Of a stretch of DNA of 7,202 nucleotides, positions 1-6,159 are shown piece by piece. A program made the translations under genes and the position numbers. Every line of letters begins with the position of its first letter. Positions within the stretch are counted from its first letter, which is position 1. Source of the stretch: Spirochaetota bacterium (GTDB lineage Bacteria; Spirochaetota; Leptospiria; Turneriellales; Turneriellaceae); NCBI GenBank assembly GCA_029561505.1, contig JAKQXK010000324.1, positions 1 to 7,202 on the forward strand, in the 5' to 3' direction. The notes beneath the pieces were generated by a model, which saw only the letters and a list, made by a program, of their open reading frames with translations, was not told the DNA's origin and did not search any database.

Positions 1-1785
1 GGCGAGCAGCGCGTCGAAGCTTGCGCGGTCTTTCTCGGCGATCGCCCGCAGTGCCGAGGCGCGTGCAAACAGATCATAGGCATCGTCGCCACCCGAAAAA
101 ACGGCCGCGCGCGTCAGTTTTTTGTCGAAACCTTCGCTTTCGAAAATGGTCACTAACCGGCCTTTAAAGAACTGCACGACTTTGGCCGCGATTTCGGCAG
201 TGGTTTTGGCGTCGACGGGTTTAAGGCGCGCGTAGATCGCCAATGAATCTGCAATCAGCTGCTGCAACGACAGCCGCATCTTCTGCGCGACCAGAATCTG
301 GATAATATAGAGCGTCTGCCTTCTGACCGCAAATGGGTCTTGCGACGCGGTGGGCTCTTTACCGAGAACAAACGCGGCGAGCGCGTTATCCCATTTGTCG
401 GCGAGTGAGATGAGCGCGCCGAGGGGGCTTGCGGGCAGCGAGTCACCTTGAAAGCGGGGCAGGTAGTGTTCGTGAATTGCGGCAACGATTTCGCCCGCGA
501 TGCCTGCATGCGCGGCGTAAACCGAACCAATCTCGCCCTGCAGGTGGTCGAACTCGTAAACGAGCGCAGTTGTCAGGTCTGCTTTGGCGAGCCGGCTTGC
601 CTGCAAAATGGTATCCGCATTTTGCGAGTTACCTGCCATCAGCGTCGCAAATTCAGCGATGCGATCGACTTTTTCGCGATAGGTACCGAGACCCTCGTGA
701 AACACGATTTGCTTCAGGTCTTCAACGCGCTCGGTCAAAGGGCGCTTCAGATCTTCATCGTAAAAGAACGCACCGTCTGAAAGACGAGCGCGCAGAACAC
801 GTTCGTTGCCTTCGCGGATATTTTTGGCAGCTTTGGCGTCTGCAGTGTTTGCGTTCGCCACGATCAAGAACCGGTTGCTGAGCCGGCCTGCTGCGTCGCG
901 CATACCAAAGTAACGTTGGTGCTGGTTCATCTCTGAGAGAATGACGCCATCGGGCAGTCGCAGATAGTCGGCAGAAAACGAGCCGATGACAACTTCGGGG
1001 CGTTCGACCAGAAAATTCACCTCGTCGAGCAGCGCTGCGTTTTCTATGAGTGCCAGTTTCTCTGCCGCTGCCGCCCGATGCAGCAGATCGGCAATCGTGC
1101 TTCTGCGCAGATTCACTTCGGCAAGAATCTGGTGTTTTGCCAGAGCCGAAGTATAATCTTCTGCCCCGCCAACAGCAACAGGTTTGGTATCAAGAATAAA
1201 ATGCCCGCGCACCGGCCTGAAAGGTATATCGCACAGTATCGTATTCTGGAGCTCATGCGTTTCGAACTTCCATTCTGTTTTGCCGTAGAGAGCAAAATAT
1301 CCAGCGACGGGCCGCGCGTAGATGTTGGCCAGGTCTGCCCAGCGCATTGAACGCGGAAATTTAACCGTACCTGCGAGTTCTTGTATCAGCCCGGGCAGAA
1401 CCGAGCGCAGCGTTTTGCCGGCACGTGTGACCGTCGCGCTCGCATAGGCGCCTTTCGCCGATTCGACGAACGCAACCTTTTCAGGTTCGATGCCCGCCTT
1501 TTTTGCAAAACCGATGAGCGCCGGGGTCGGCTTGCCCGCAGAATCGAGTGCGGCAGATTTTGCCGGGCCCTGAAGTGTCTCTGTAACGTCTTCGCCCTTT
1601 TCGCTGATCGCGTTCACGGTAAATGCGAGGCGCCGCGCAGTGGCATAAACATTTACCTCACCATGTGCGAGCCCGGTGGCCTTTAACAATACCGGTAAAC
1701 GCTTTTGCCAGTCTGCCCAGGCGTTTTTCTGGTACGCCGCGGGTATTTCTTCGGTCGCCAGTTCAAATAAAAGAGTCTCAGCCAC
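1..1785 (-). CDS. glyS: Glycyl-tRNA synthetase beta subunit, 3' end cut by window edge
   Basis: This is the beta subunit of the bacterial alpha2beta2 glycyl-tRNA synthetase, which charges tRNA-Gly in the cytoplasm together with GlyQ. Read from a GTG at 1785, the minus strand is open without a stop for 595 codons to the window edge. The N-terminus starts LLFELATEEIPA, the family's hallmark opening. MNQHQRYF (about residues 286-293) matches the conserved EEHQKYF-type segment. The HD-like helical domain follows, with ADKWD (about 462-466) and DPFAVRRQ (about 483-490), equivalent to the usual LADKLD and DPFALRR. Full-length GlyS is close to 700 aa, so about 100 residues, mainly the C-terminal anticodon-binding domain, lie outside the window. 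An upstream in-frame stop at 1828-1830 and the lack of any ATG or TTG between it and 1785 fix GTG as the start. The Shine-Dalgarno (AGGGG just before the GTG) is poorly spaced. glyQ is not directly upstream; the neighbour is divergent. Confidence 0.95.
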   Translation of the reverse strand, partial: MAETLLFELATEEIPAAYQKNAWADWQKRLPVLLKATGLAHGEVNVYATARRLAFTVNAISEKGEDVTETLQGPAKSAALDSAGKPTPALIGFAKKAGIEPEKVAFVESAKGAYASATVTRAGKTLRSVLPGLIQELAGTVKFPRSMRWADLANIYARPVAGYFALYGKTEWKFETHELQNTILCDIPFRPVRGHFILDTKPVAVGGAEDYTSALAKHQILAEVNLRRSTIADLLHRAAAAEKLALIENAALLDEVNFLVERPEVVIGSFSADYLRLPDGVILSEMNQHQRYFGMRDAAGRLSNRFLIVANANTADAKAAKNIREGNERVLRARLSDGAFFYDEDLKRPLTERVEDLKQIVFHEGLGTYREKVDRIAEFATLMAGNSQNADTILQASRLAKADLTTALVYEFDHLQGEIGSVYAAHAGIAGEIVAAIHEHYLPRFQGDSLPASPLGALISLADKWDNALAAFVLGKEPTASQDPFAVRRQTLYIIQILVAQKMRLSLQQLIADSLAIYARLKPVDAKTTAEIAAKVVQFFKGRLVTIFESEGFDKKLTRAAVFSGGDDAYDLFARASALRAIAEKDRASFDALLA

Positions 1786-1892
1786 CCCTGCAGAAAAGGG
1801 CCGCGAGACGTTGCGTAAAGTGCAAAGTCAGGCGCATCTGCCGCCTCTCGCAAATCGCGTGACGCAGCCAGCAGGTGCGACGAAGCAGGCAA

Positions 1893-2291
1893 ATGAGCGA
1901 TCAGGTAACCTTGCAATCTTCGAGCGAATCCGAAAAGTACCGCGTGCGCATGGGCGTTCGCAATCAGACATTTTTTGCCGACGAGCCCGTCGATCAGGGT
2001 GGGGGCGACAGTGCGCCGACCCCTTACGAATTGTTGACAGCGGCGCTGGCAGCCTGCACATCGATTACCCTTCGTATGTATGCCGAGCGCAAGGGCTGGC
2101 AGACCGGCCAAATCAGTGTCGGCATTCAGCTTGAAACCGAAAAGGGCGTGAGCAAATTTATTCGCAGCGTGCGTTTCGAAAAAGATTTGCCCGCAGAGCA
2201 GCGTGAGCGTTTGCTCGCCGTTGCGAACGCCTGTCCGGTACATAAGGTGCTGACCGGGTCAATCTCGGTAGAAACTGCCCTCGCAGTCTGA
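1893..2291 (+). CDS. OsmC/YhfA-family thiol protein (putative peroxide or hydroperoxide reductase fold)
   Basis: This is a 132-aa cytoplasmic protein of the OsmC superfamily, whose characterised members (OsmC, Ohr) reduce organic hydroperoxides with a reactive cysteine pair. The family signature is clear. [29 protein letters not shown] (residues about 36-64) carries the first Cys at 55 on the central helix, and [11 protein letters not shown] (112-122) carries the second Cys at 114. This arrangement is closest to the small YhfA-like OsmC subgroup often labelled osmotically inducible protein or putative redox protein, rather than true Ohr. I chose the ATG at 1893, which gives MSDQV; AGCAGG lies just upstream, with a short gap. 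A GTG at 1875 would add six residues (MRRSRQ) that do not look like part of the fold. It is divergent from glyS across 107 bp, which must hold both promoters, though I see no convincing -35/-10 pair. The substrate is unknown, and several YhfA-type proteins have no proven peroxidase activity. Confidence 0.88.
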   Translation: MSDQVTLQSSSESEKYRVRMGVRNQTFFADEPVDQGGGDSAPTPYELLTAALAACTSITLRMYAERKGWQTGQISVGIQLETEKGVSKFIRSVRFEKDLPAEQRERLLAVANACPVHKVLTGSISVETALAV

Positions 2292-2394
2292 GCTCCACAT
2301 TTTTTTCTCGTCCGCACAACGGCGATCGGGCGTCATATCCCGCTGCGGGCGCTCACAGGTGCCAGTGGTACTATTTGAAGTCGGTTTTAAATTA

Positions 2395-2401
2395 AGAGGA
2401 G
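2395..2401 (+). promoter_or_regulatory. Strong Shine-Dalgarno that fixes the start of the exported protein
   Basis: AGAGGAG lies five bases before the ATG at 2407. It is the strongest ribosome-binding site in the window. It rules out the upstream in-frame ATG at 2359, which would put 16 non-signal-like residues (MPVVLFEVGFKLRGDK) ahead of a perfectly normal signal peptide. A strong site suggests a highly translated message. Confidence 0.8.
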
Positions 2402-2406
2402 ATAAA

Positions 2407-2901
2407 ATGAAAAAGAAGATGTTTATCCTACTGGGTCTGGCAAGCCTGCTGCTCGCCACAGCCGGTATGGCTACCGCCCAAGACGCAGAGGCACCCGCAA
2501 CTGTTGATCCAAATTCTAAAGAAGGCAAACGTGCTGCGCGCAGGGCCGCTGCGATTGCAGAAGTCAAACAAATGCTCACCGATATTACAGCCGAAACCAA
2601 TAAGCTGACCGAAGCGCTGAACGCAGCGCAGAAAGGCAAAGAAGTTGTGAAGGCGCTCGACAACTGGGCAAACTACCTCGATAAGTGGAAAAAACGCGCC
2701 AAGGCCGTAGAAGGCAAAAAAGGTTTCAAATTTCTGAAAGCGCCCGAACCACCAGAAGAATTGAAAGGCGACATGGAAGCATTTATGGCTTCGATCACGA
2801 CAATGTCTGAAACGCTGCAGGCAAAGGTTGAGCTGTTCAAAGACAACCCAAAATTTCAGAAGCGTATCACTCAGGTTCTCGGAAAACTAAAAGACATGTA
2901 A
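2407..2901 (+). CDS. Exported lysine-rich helical protein of unknown function
   Basis: This 164-aa protein is one I do not recognise. It opens with a classical Sec signal peptide: KKK n-region, hydrophobic core FILLGLASLLLATAG, and an AxA site (A22-T23-A24) before Q25. There is no lipobox cysteine, so signal peptidase I should release a mature protein of about 140 aa to the periplasm or beyond. After a short Ala/Asp/Glu/Pro-rich linker, the mature part is almost entirely predicted amphipathic helix rich in Lys, Ala and Glu: an EVKQMLTDITAETNKLTEALNAAQKG helix, a KALDNWANYLDKWKKRAKAVEGKKG helix, a proline break (KAPEPPEEL, about residues 115-123), and a final helical stretch ending KLKDM. It has no cysteine. 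The composition suggests a small helical bundle or coiled coil, perhaps a periplasmic adaptor, chaperone or envelope-binding protein, but no function can be assigned. It has its own strong ribosome-binding site, and a hairpin follows the stop, so it is probably monocistronic. Confidence 0.85.
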   Translation: MKKKMFILLGLASLLLATAGMATAQDAEAPATVDPNSKEGKRAARRAAAIAEVKQMLTDITAETNKLTEALNAAQKGKEVVKALDNWANYLDKWKKRAKAVEGKKGFKFLKAPEPPEELKGDMEAFMASITTMSETLQAKVELFKDNPKFQKRITQVLGKLKDM

Positions 2902-2904
2902 AGT

Positions 2905-2940
2905 TTTTTGCTCTGCGGGCGAATGCCCGCAGAGCGAAAA
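2905..2940 (+). terminator. Perfect hairpin after the exported-protein gene (probable terminator, no U-tract)
   Basis: The arms 2910-2920 and 2925-2935 are an exact 11-bp inverted repeat (GCTCTGCGGGC and its complement) around the loop GAAT. The stem extends outwards by a G-T pair and four A-T pairs (2905-2909 with 2936-2940). It begins nine bases after the stop codon. The T-run lies before the stem and the A-run after it, so no clean U-tract follows in either direction. Termination is likely from position and stem strength, but the form is not canonical. Confidence 0.6.
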
Positions 2941-2963
2941 TTTCCTTAACATTCTGCTTTACG

Positions 2964-2969
2964 TATACT
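2964..2969 (+). promoter_or_regulatory. Possible -10 box (TATACT) ahead of the kinase gene
   Basis: TATACT sits 22 bases before the kinase ATG, in the short AT-richer gap after the hairpin. TTAACA at 2946-2951 resembles a -35 box, but the 12-bp spacer is too short for a standard sigma-70 promoter. I give it only because the hairpin upstream implies that the kinase needs its own promoter. Confidence 0.2.
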
Positions 2970-2991
2970 CTCCAACCCACATCGCTGAGGC

Positions 2992-4575
2992 ATGGAAGCC
3001 GAGCAATATGTTCTTGCGATCGATCTGGGCACATCTGGCCCGAAGGTTGCGATCGTACGGGAAACCGGCGAGGTTCTTCATTGCGAAGTTGAAGCTACCG
3101 AACTGATTCTGCTGCCAGAAGGCGGCGCAGAACAAGACCCGACTGACTGGTGGCAGAAAATCTGCCGCGCATCGAAGCGGCTCATTGCAAAAAATCTGGT
3201 GCCTGTTGAGCAGATTAGCTGCGTCGCCGTTACGTCGCAGTGGTCGGGCACCGTCGCTGTAGGCAAAGACGGCAAGCACCTCTACAACTCAATCATCTGG
3301 ATGGATTCGCGCGGCGCAAAGCACGTCGCCAAAATGATGGATGGCCTGCTGAAATTTCAGGGATACGACGTCGTCAAGCTTGCGCAGTGGGTGCTCTTGA
3401 CTGCCGGCATGCCTGGGCTTTCGGGCAAAGACCCACTGGCGCATATTCTCTTTATAAAGAATGAAATGCCCGATCTGTATCGCGAGACGTATAAGTTTCT
3501 TGAACCCAAAGACTATCTCAACCTGAAACTGACAGGCAAGTTTGCCGCCGCGCAAGATTCTATAGCGCTGCACTGGGTAACAGATAACCGCGATTTGAAC
3601 AAGGTCTATTACCACCCATCACTCATTAACGCCACCGGGCTTGATGTGAATAAACTGCCAGACCTCTACAGCTCAACAGATATTTTGGGTAATATTCTGC
3701 CCGATGCGGCGCATGACCTCGGCATCACGGCGAATGCGCGCGTTGTGCTGGGTACTCCCGACGTGCAGTCGGCGGCGGTTGGCTCGGGAGCAGTTGATGA
3801 CTATGCCGCGCACCTTTACATCGGCACGTCATCCTGGCTCACCTGCCACGTGCCCTTCAAAAAAACCTCGCCCGAATATAACATGGCGACGATTCCCTCG
3901 GCCATACCCGGCCGCTATTTGGTCGGCAATGAACATGAGACAGCGGGCTACTGCCTCACGTATCTTCGCGACAAGGTTTTTTACCCCAAAGATGCGATAA
4001 CCCCCGAAGGCGCCCCGGCAGATGCCTACCAGAAGTTCAATGAACTGGCGGCTTCAGTGCCTGCCGGCAGCGACAAGCTCATCTTTACGCCATGGCTCAT
4101 TGGCGAGCGCACGCCGGTTGAAGACCACACGATACGCGGCGGCTTCTTTAATATGTCGCTCAGCACCACACGCGCGCACATGGTGCGCTCTGTGTTTGAG
4201 GGCGTCGCGTATAATTCGCGCTGGCTGCTCGAAGCCGTAGAAGACTTTATCGGCAAGAAGATACCCCGCATCAATATGATCGGTGGCGGGGCGAGGTCAG
4301 ACCTTTGGTGCCAGATTCATGCCGATGTTCTGAACCGCGAAATTCTGCAGGTTGAAGATGCGATTCAGGCAAATGTGCGCGGTGTCGCATTGCTCGCGGG
4401 GGTGTCTCTGGGCAGGTTCAAGTTCAAAGATATTTCCAGTCGCGTCGCGATTCAAAAAACCTACCACCCGAACCCGGCGAACAGGCGGATATATGACGAA
4501 CTGTATGCAGAATTCAAGAACGTGTATGCTGCCCACAAGAAAATACACGAAAGACTAAACAAAGATCCTGTATAG
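2992..4575 (+). CDS. FGGY-family carbohydrate kinase, substrate uncertain
   Basis: This 527-aa cytoplasmic ATP-dependent kinase of the FGGY family transfers phosphate to a sugar or polyol. The ASKHA-fold marks are in order: the phosphate-1 loop AIDLGTSGPKV (residues about 9-19, with D11); IWMDSRGA (102-109); GTPDVQSAAVGSGA (about 254-267), with the expected catalytic base D257; the phosphate-2 loop YIGTSSWL; and the adenosine loop IGGGARSDLW (about 429-438). The length is normal for the xylulokinase-like branch. Where E. coli XylB has GQMHG for substrate contact, this protein has SQWSG (82-86), so xylulose is not a safe substrate call. GAGG stands only one base before the ATG, which is tight, but MEAEQYVLAIDLG is the natural family start. 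A lyase gene follows 41 bp downstream on the same strand across a hairpin and may be co-transcribed. Family assignment is firm; the substrate is unknown. Confidence 0.9.
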   Translation: MEAEQYVLAIDLGTSGPKVAIVRETGEVLHCEVEATELILLPEGGAEQDPTDWWQKICRASKRLIAKNLVPVEQISCVAVTSQWSGTVAVGKDGKHLYNSIIWMDSRGAKHVAKMMDGLLKFQGYDVVKLAQWVLLTAGMPGLSGKDPLAHILFIKNEMPDLYRETYKFLEPKDYLNLKLTGKFAAAQDSIALHWVTDNRDLNKVYYHPSLINATGLDVNKLPDLYSSTDILGNILPDAAHDLGITANARVVLGTPDVQSAAVGSGAVDDYAAHLYIGTSSWLTCHVPFKKTSPEYNMATIPSAIPGRYLVGNEHETAGYCLTYLRDKVFYPKDAITPEGAPADAYQKFNELAASVPAGSDKLIFTPWLIGERTPVEDHTIRGGFFNMSLSTTRAHMVRSVFEGVAYNSRWLLEAVEDFIGKKIPRINMIGGGARSDLWCQIHADVLNREILQVEDAIQANVRGVALLAGVSLGRFKFKDISSRVAIQKTYHPNPANRRIYDELYAEFKNVYAAHKKIHERLNKDPV

Positions 4576-4596
4576 ATTGCGGTTACGCAATCTATA
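4571..4596 (+). terminator. Perfect 11-bp hairpin overlapping the kinase stop codon
   Basis: TATAGATTGCG (4571-4581) and its exact complement (4586-4596) enclose the loop GTTA. The TAG stop of the kinase (4573-4575) lies inside the left arm. No T-run follows, and the lyase ribosome-binding site begins nine bases later, so complete termination is doubtful. It could be a weak attenuator, an RNA-processing or stability element between the two genes, or a U-less terminator. Confidence 0.5.
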
Positions 4597-4604
4597 TATG
4601 ATCA

Positions 4605-4610
4605 AAAGGA
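4605..4610 (+). promoter_or_regulatory. Shine-Dalgarno of the lyase gene
   Basis: AAAGGA lies six bases before the ATG at 4617, with an A-rich spacer. It is close to the 3' side of the preceding hairpin but not inside it, so the site should be free when the hairpin forms. Confidence 0.6.
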
Positions 4611-4616
4611 AAAAAC

Positions 4617-5078
4617 ATGGACCCAGAAATCATTGCCGAATACCAGAAAAAATTTCCCGAAGTCTTTTCGATAGTCGAAGGCATACTCGAGCGCTTTCCC
4701 GAACTCGATAAGCTTCTGAAATCGCAGGGCGCGGTCAAAGAACAGATCGACGCGCAGGCAAAGCAGGTGCTCGAAGCTGTCGCTAAAGACATGAAGCCTT
4801 ATCGTGATCAGTTCGAGACCTTTCGTGAGCTGCCCGCAGAGGGGCGGGCCCGCGCCGATGTCTTGAAAGAGCTGAAAACAATGCAGCAGGCCGAGATCAA
4901 AAAATGGAAAGAAGGTTATGTTTCGGGCGCCGTTTACCACGGTGACAACAGCCATATCGAATACCTGAACGAAGCTTATGCAATCCACTCGCAGTCGAAC
5001 CCGCTGCACACCGACCTGTGGCCGAGCGCGAGCAAGTTCGAGGCCGAAGTCATTTCGATGGTCGGGCGCATGCTTTGA
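4617..5078 (+). CDS. N-terminal fragment of the lyase (153 aa)
   Basis: This is the piece translated before the in-frame TGA. It contains the helical N-terminal region (MDPEIIAEYQKKFPEVFSIVEGILERF onwards) and the start of the PLP domain up to EAEVISMVGRML. It supplies active-site residues that act across the dimer (Y107, H131) but lacks the PLP lysine, so it cannot work alone. Its start is well supported by the AAAGGA six bases upstream. Confidence 0.7.
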   Translation: MDPEIIAEYQKKFPEVFSIVEGILERFPELDKLLKSQGAVKEQIDAQAKQVLEAVAKDMKPYRDQFETFRELPAEGRARADVLKELKTMQQAEIKKWKEGYVSGAVYHGDNSHIEYLNEAYAIHSQSNPLHTDLWPSASKFEAEVISMVGRML

Positions 5079-5096
5079 GAAGGCGCCGGTGAGGCG

Positions 5097-6158
5097 GTGC
5101 AGTCAGAACTCTGCGGTTCGGTAACTTCGGGCGGTAGCGAGAGCATTCTGCTCGCGATGAAAACCTACCGCGACATGGCCGAGGCTGAGCGCGGGGTGAA
5201 GAACCCCGAGATGGTGGCTCCCGTGACGGCGCATGCCGCGTTTGACAAGGCGGCGCAATACTTTAAGATCAAGCTGCGTAAGGTGCCGGTTGACAGCAGT
5301 TTTCGCGCCGACCTGAATGCTGTGAAAAAAGCGATCAACAGCAATACCGTTGTCGTCATTGGTTCAGCGCCGGCTTTTCCGCACGGTGTCGTTGACCCGA
5401 TCGAAGAGATGTCAGAACTTGCGCGCGCGAAAAAAATTCCGTTTCATACCGATGCATGTCTCGGCGGTTTTATTTTGCCGTTCGCGCGCAAACTCGGGTA
5501 CAAGGTGCCGAAGTTTGATTTCAATCTGCCCGGTGTCACTTCTATATCCGTCGATACGCACAAATATGGCTACGCGGCGAAAGGCACTTCGGTAATTCTC
5601 TACCGCAATGCCAAGATTCGCCACCACCAGTTTTTCACAGTGACCAACTGGCCGGGCGGCATGTATTTTTCGCCGACGTTCGCTGGTTCGCGCCCCGGGG
5701 GGCTGAGTGCCGCCGCGTGGGCTGCACTAGTCTCGATCGGCGAAAAGGGTTATCTCGAAGCAGCAAGAAGAATTCTCGAAACTGCGGATTTCATAAAGAA
5801 AGAAATCGTCAAGATACCAGAATTGAAACTTCTCGGTGACGCGCTTTACGTTATTGCGTTCGCTTCAGATTCACTCGACATCTACAAAGTGATGGAGCAC
5901 ATGACACATAAAGGCTATTCGCTGAACGGTTTGCACCGGCCCGCGTGCGTGCACATTGCGCTGACGCTGCGCCACGCCGAGCCAGGGGTGAAAGAGCGCT
6001 TCATTGAAGACCTTAAGGCAGCAGTGCTGCATGTCAAGGCCAACCCGTCTGAAAAGGGCAGCTCTGCGCCGATCTATGGCATGGCCGCAACATTGCCCGT
6101 GCGCAGCGTTGTGGGTGATATTCTTAAGACCTATATGGACGCGTATTACAAAGTCTGA
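5097..6158 (+). CDS. C-terminal, PLP-binding fragment of the lyase (353 aa)
   Basis: The first possible start after the TGA is a GTG at 5097, 18 bases downstream; the first ATG is at 5157. The fragment has the phosphate-contact loop [15 protein letters not shown], the Schiff-base lysine in [11 protein letters not shown], the TFAGSRPGG loop, and the complete C-terminal domain ending DAYYKV. GGTGAGG lies just before the GTG, but the gap of about two bases is too short for good initiation, so restart after the stop would be weak. A mechanism in which the two pieces assemble into an active enzyme is conceivable but unproven. More likely this is the lower half of an interrupted gene. Confidence 0.65.
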   Translation: MQSELCGSVTSGGSESILLAMKTYRDMAEAERGVKNPEMVAPVTAHAAFDKAAQYFKIKLRKVPVDSSFRADLNAVKKAINSNTVVVIGSAPAFPHGVVDPIEEMSELARAKKIPFHTDACLGGFILPFARKLGYKVPKFDFNLPGVTSISVDTHKYGYAAKGTSVILYRNAKIRHHQFFTVTNWPGGMYFSPTFAGSRPGGLSAAAWAALVSIGEKGYLEAARRILETADFIKKEIVKIPELKLLGDALYVIAFASDSLDIYKVMEHMTHKGYSLNGLHRPACVHIALTLRHAEPGVKERFIEDLKAAVLHVKANPSEKGSSAPIYGMAATLPVRSVVGDILKTYMDAYYKV

Positions 6159-6159
6159 T

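Larger units (their letters stand above)
4617..6158 (+). pseudogene. Sphingosine-1-phosphate lyase-type PLP enzyme interrupted by one in-frame TGA
   Basis: The whole reading frame, ignoring the TGA at 5076-5078, is 513 positions and aligns end to end with soluble bacterial sphingosine-1-phosphate lyases. These PLP enzymes (group II decarboxylase fold) split phosphorylated long-chain bases into a fatty aldehyde and phosphoethanolamine. Counting the TGA as residue 154, the visible active-site residues are Y107, H131 (NPLHTDLWP), TSGGSES (170-176), H206 (TAHAAFDKA), HTDACLGG (277-284, with the PLP-binding D279), and [10 protein letters not shown] with Schiff-base K316 and the second K322. From memory these match Y105, H129, H201, K311 and K317 of the Symbiobacterium enzyme. 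No membrane anchor precedes the catalytic part, unlike in eukaryotes. Both sides of the stop are in the same frame, nothing is missing, and catalytic residues are intact. This points to a single nonsense change (for example Gly GGA to TGA), a sequencing error, or very recent decay. Confidence 0.85.

Noticed and set aside
429..1862. Several open plus-strand frames opposite glyS
   Set aside because: Their translations are low-complexity and basic with no recognisable motif, while the minus strand encodes continuous GlyS with conserved motifs throughout.
1875..1893. GTG at 1875 as the start of the OsmC-like protein
   Set aside because: It adds only MRRSRQ before a natural MSDQV start. The ATG at 1893 has an AGG-type site just upstream and matches the usual family length better.
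1683..2243. A 186-aa open frame on the minus strand opposite the OsmC-like gene
   Set aside because: It overlaps both the glyS start and the OsmC gene, has no family resemblance, and its existence follows from the codon pattern of the opposite strand.
2274..2306. Terminator for the OsmC-like gene (5-bp stem 2274-2287, T-run 2300-2306)
   Set aside because: The stem is short and lies within the coding end, and twelve bases separate it from the T-run, so it does not form a standard intrinsic terminator.
5076..5120. Selenocysteine at the TGA of the lyase
   Set aside because: Only short imperfect hairpins follow: 4 bp at 5084-5096 and about 5 bp at 5098-5115. Neither resembles a bacterial SECIS element. 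The position is not catalytic or Cys-conserved in homologues, and no Sec machinery is in view.
2289..6158. A recoded genetic code in which TGA is sense
   Set aside because: TGA is the natural stop of the OsmC-like gene (2289-2291) and of the lyase itself (6156-6158), both at sensible family ends.
4617..6158. Frameshift or programmed recoding splitting the lyase
   Set aside because: Both halves are in the same frame, and homology is continuous through the TGA, so no shift of frame is involved.
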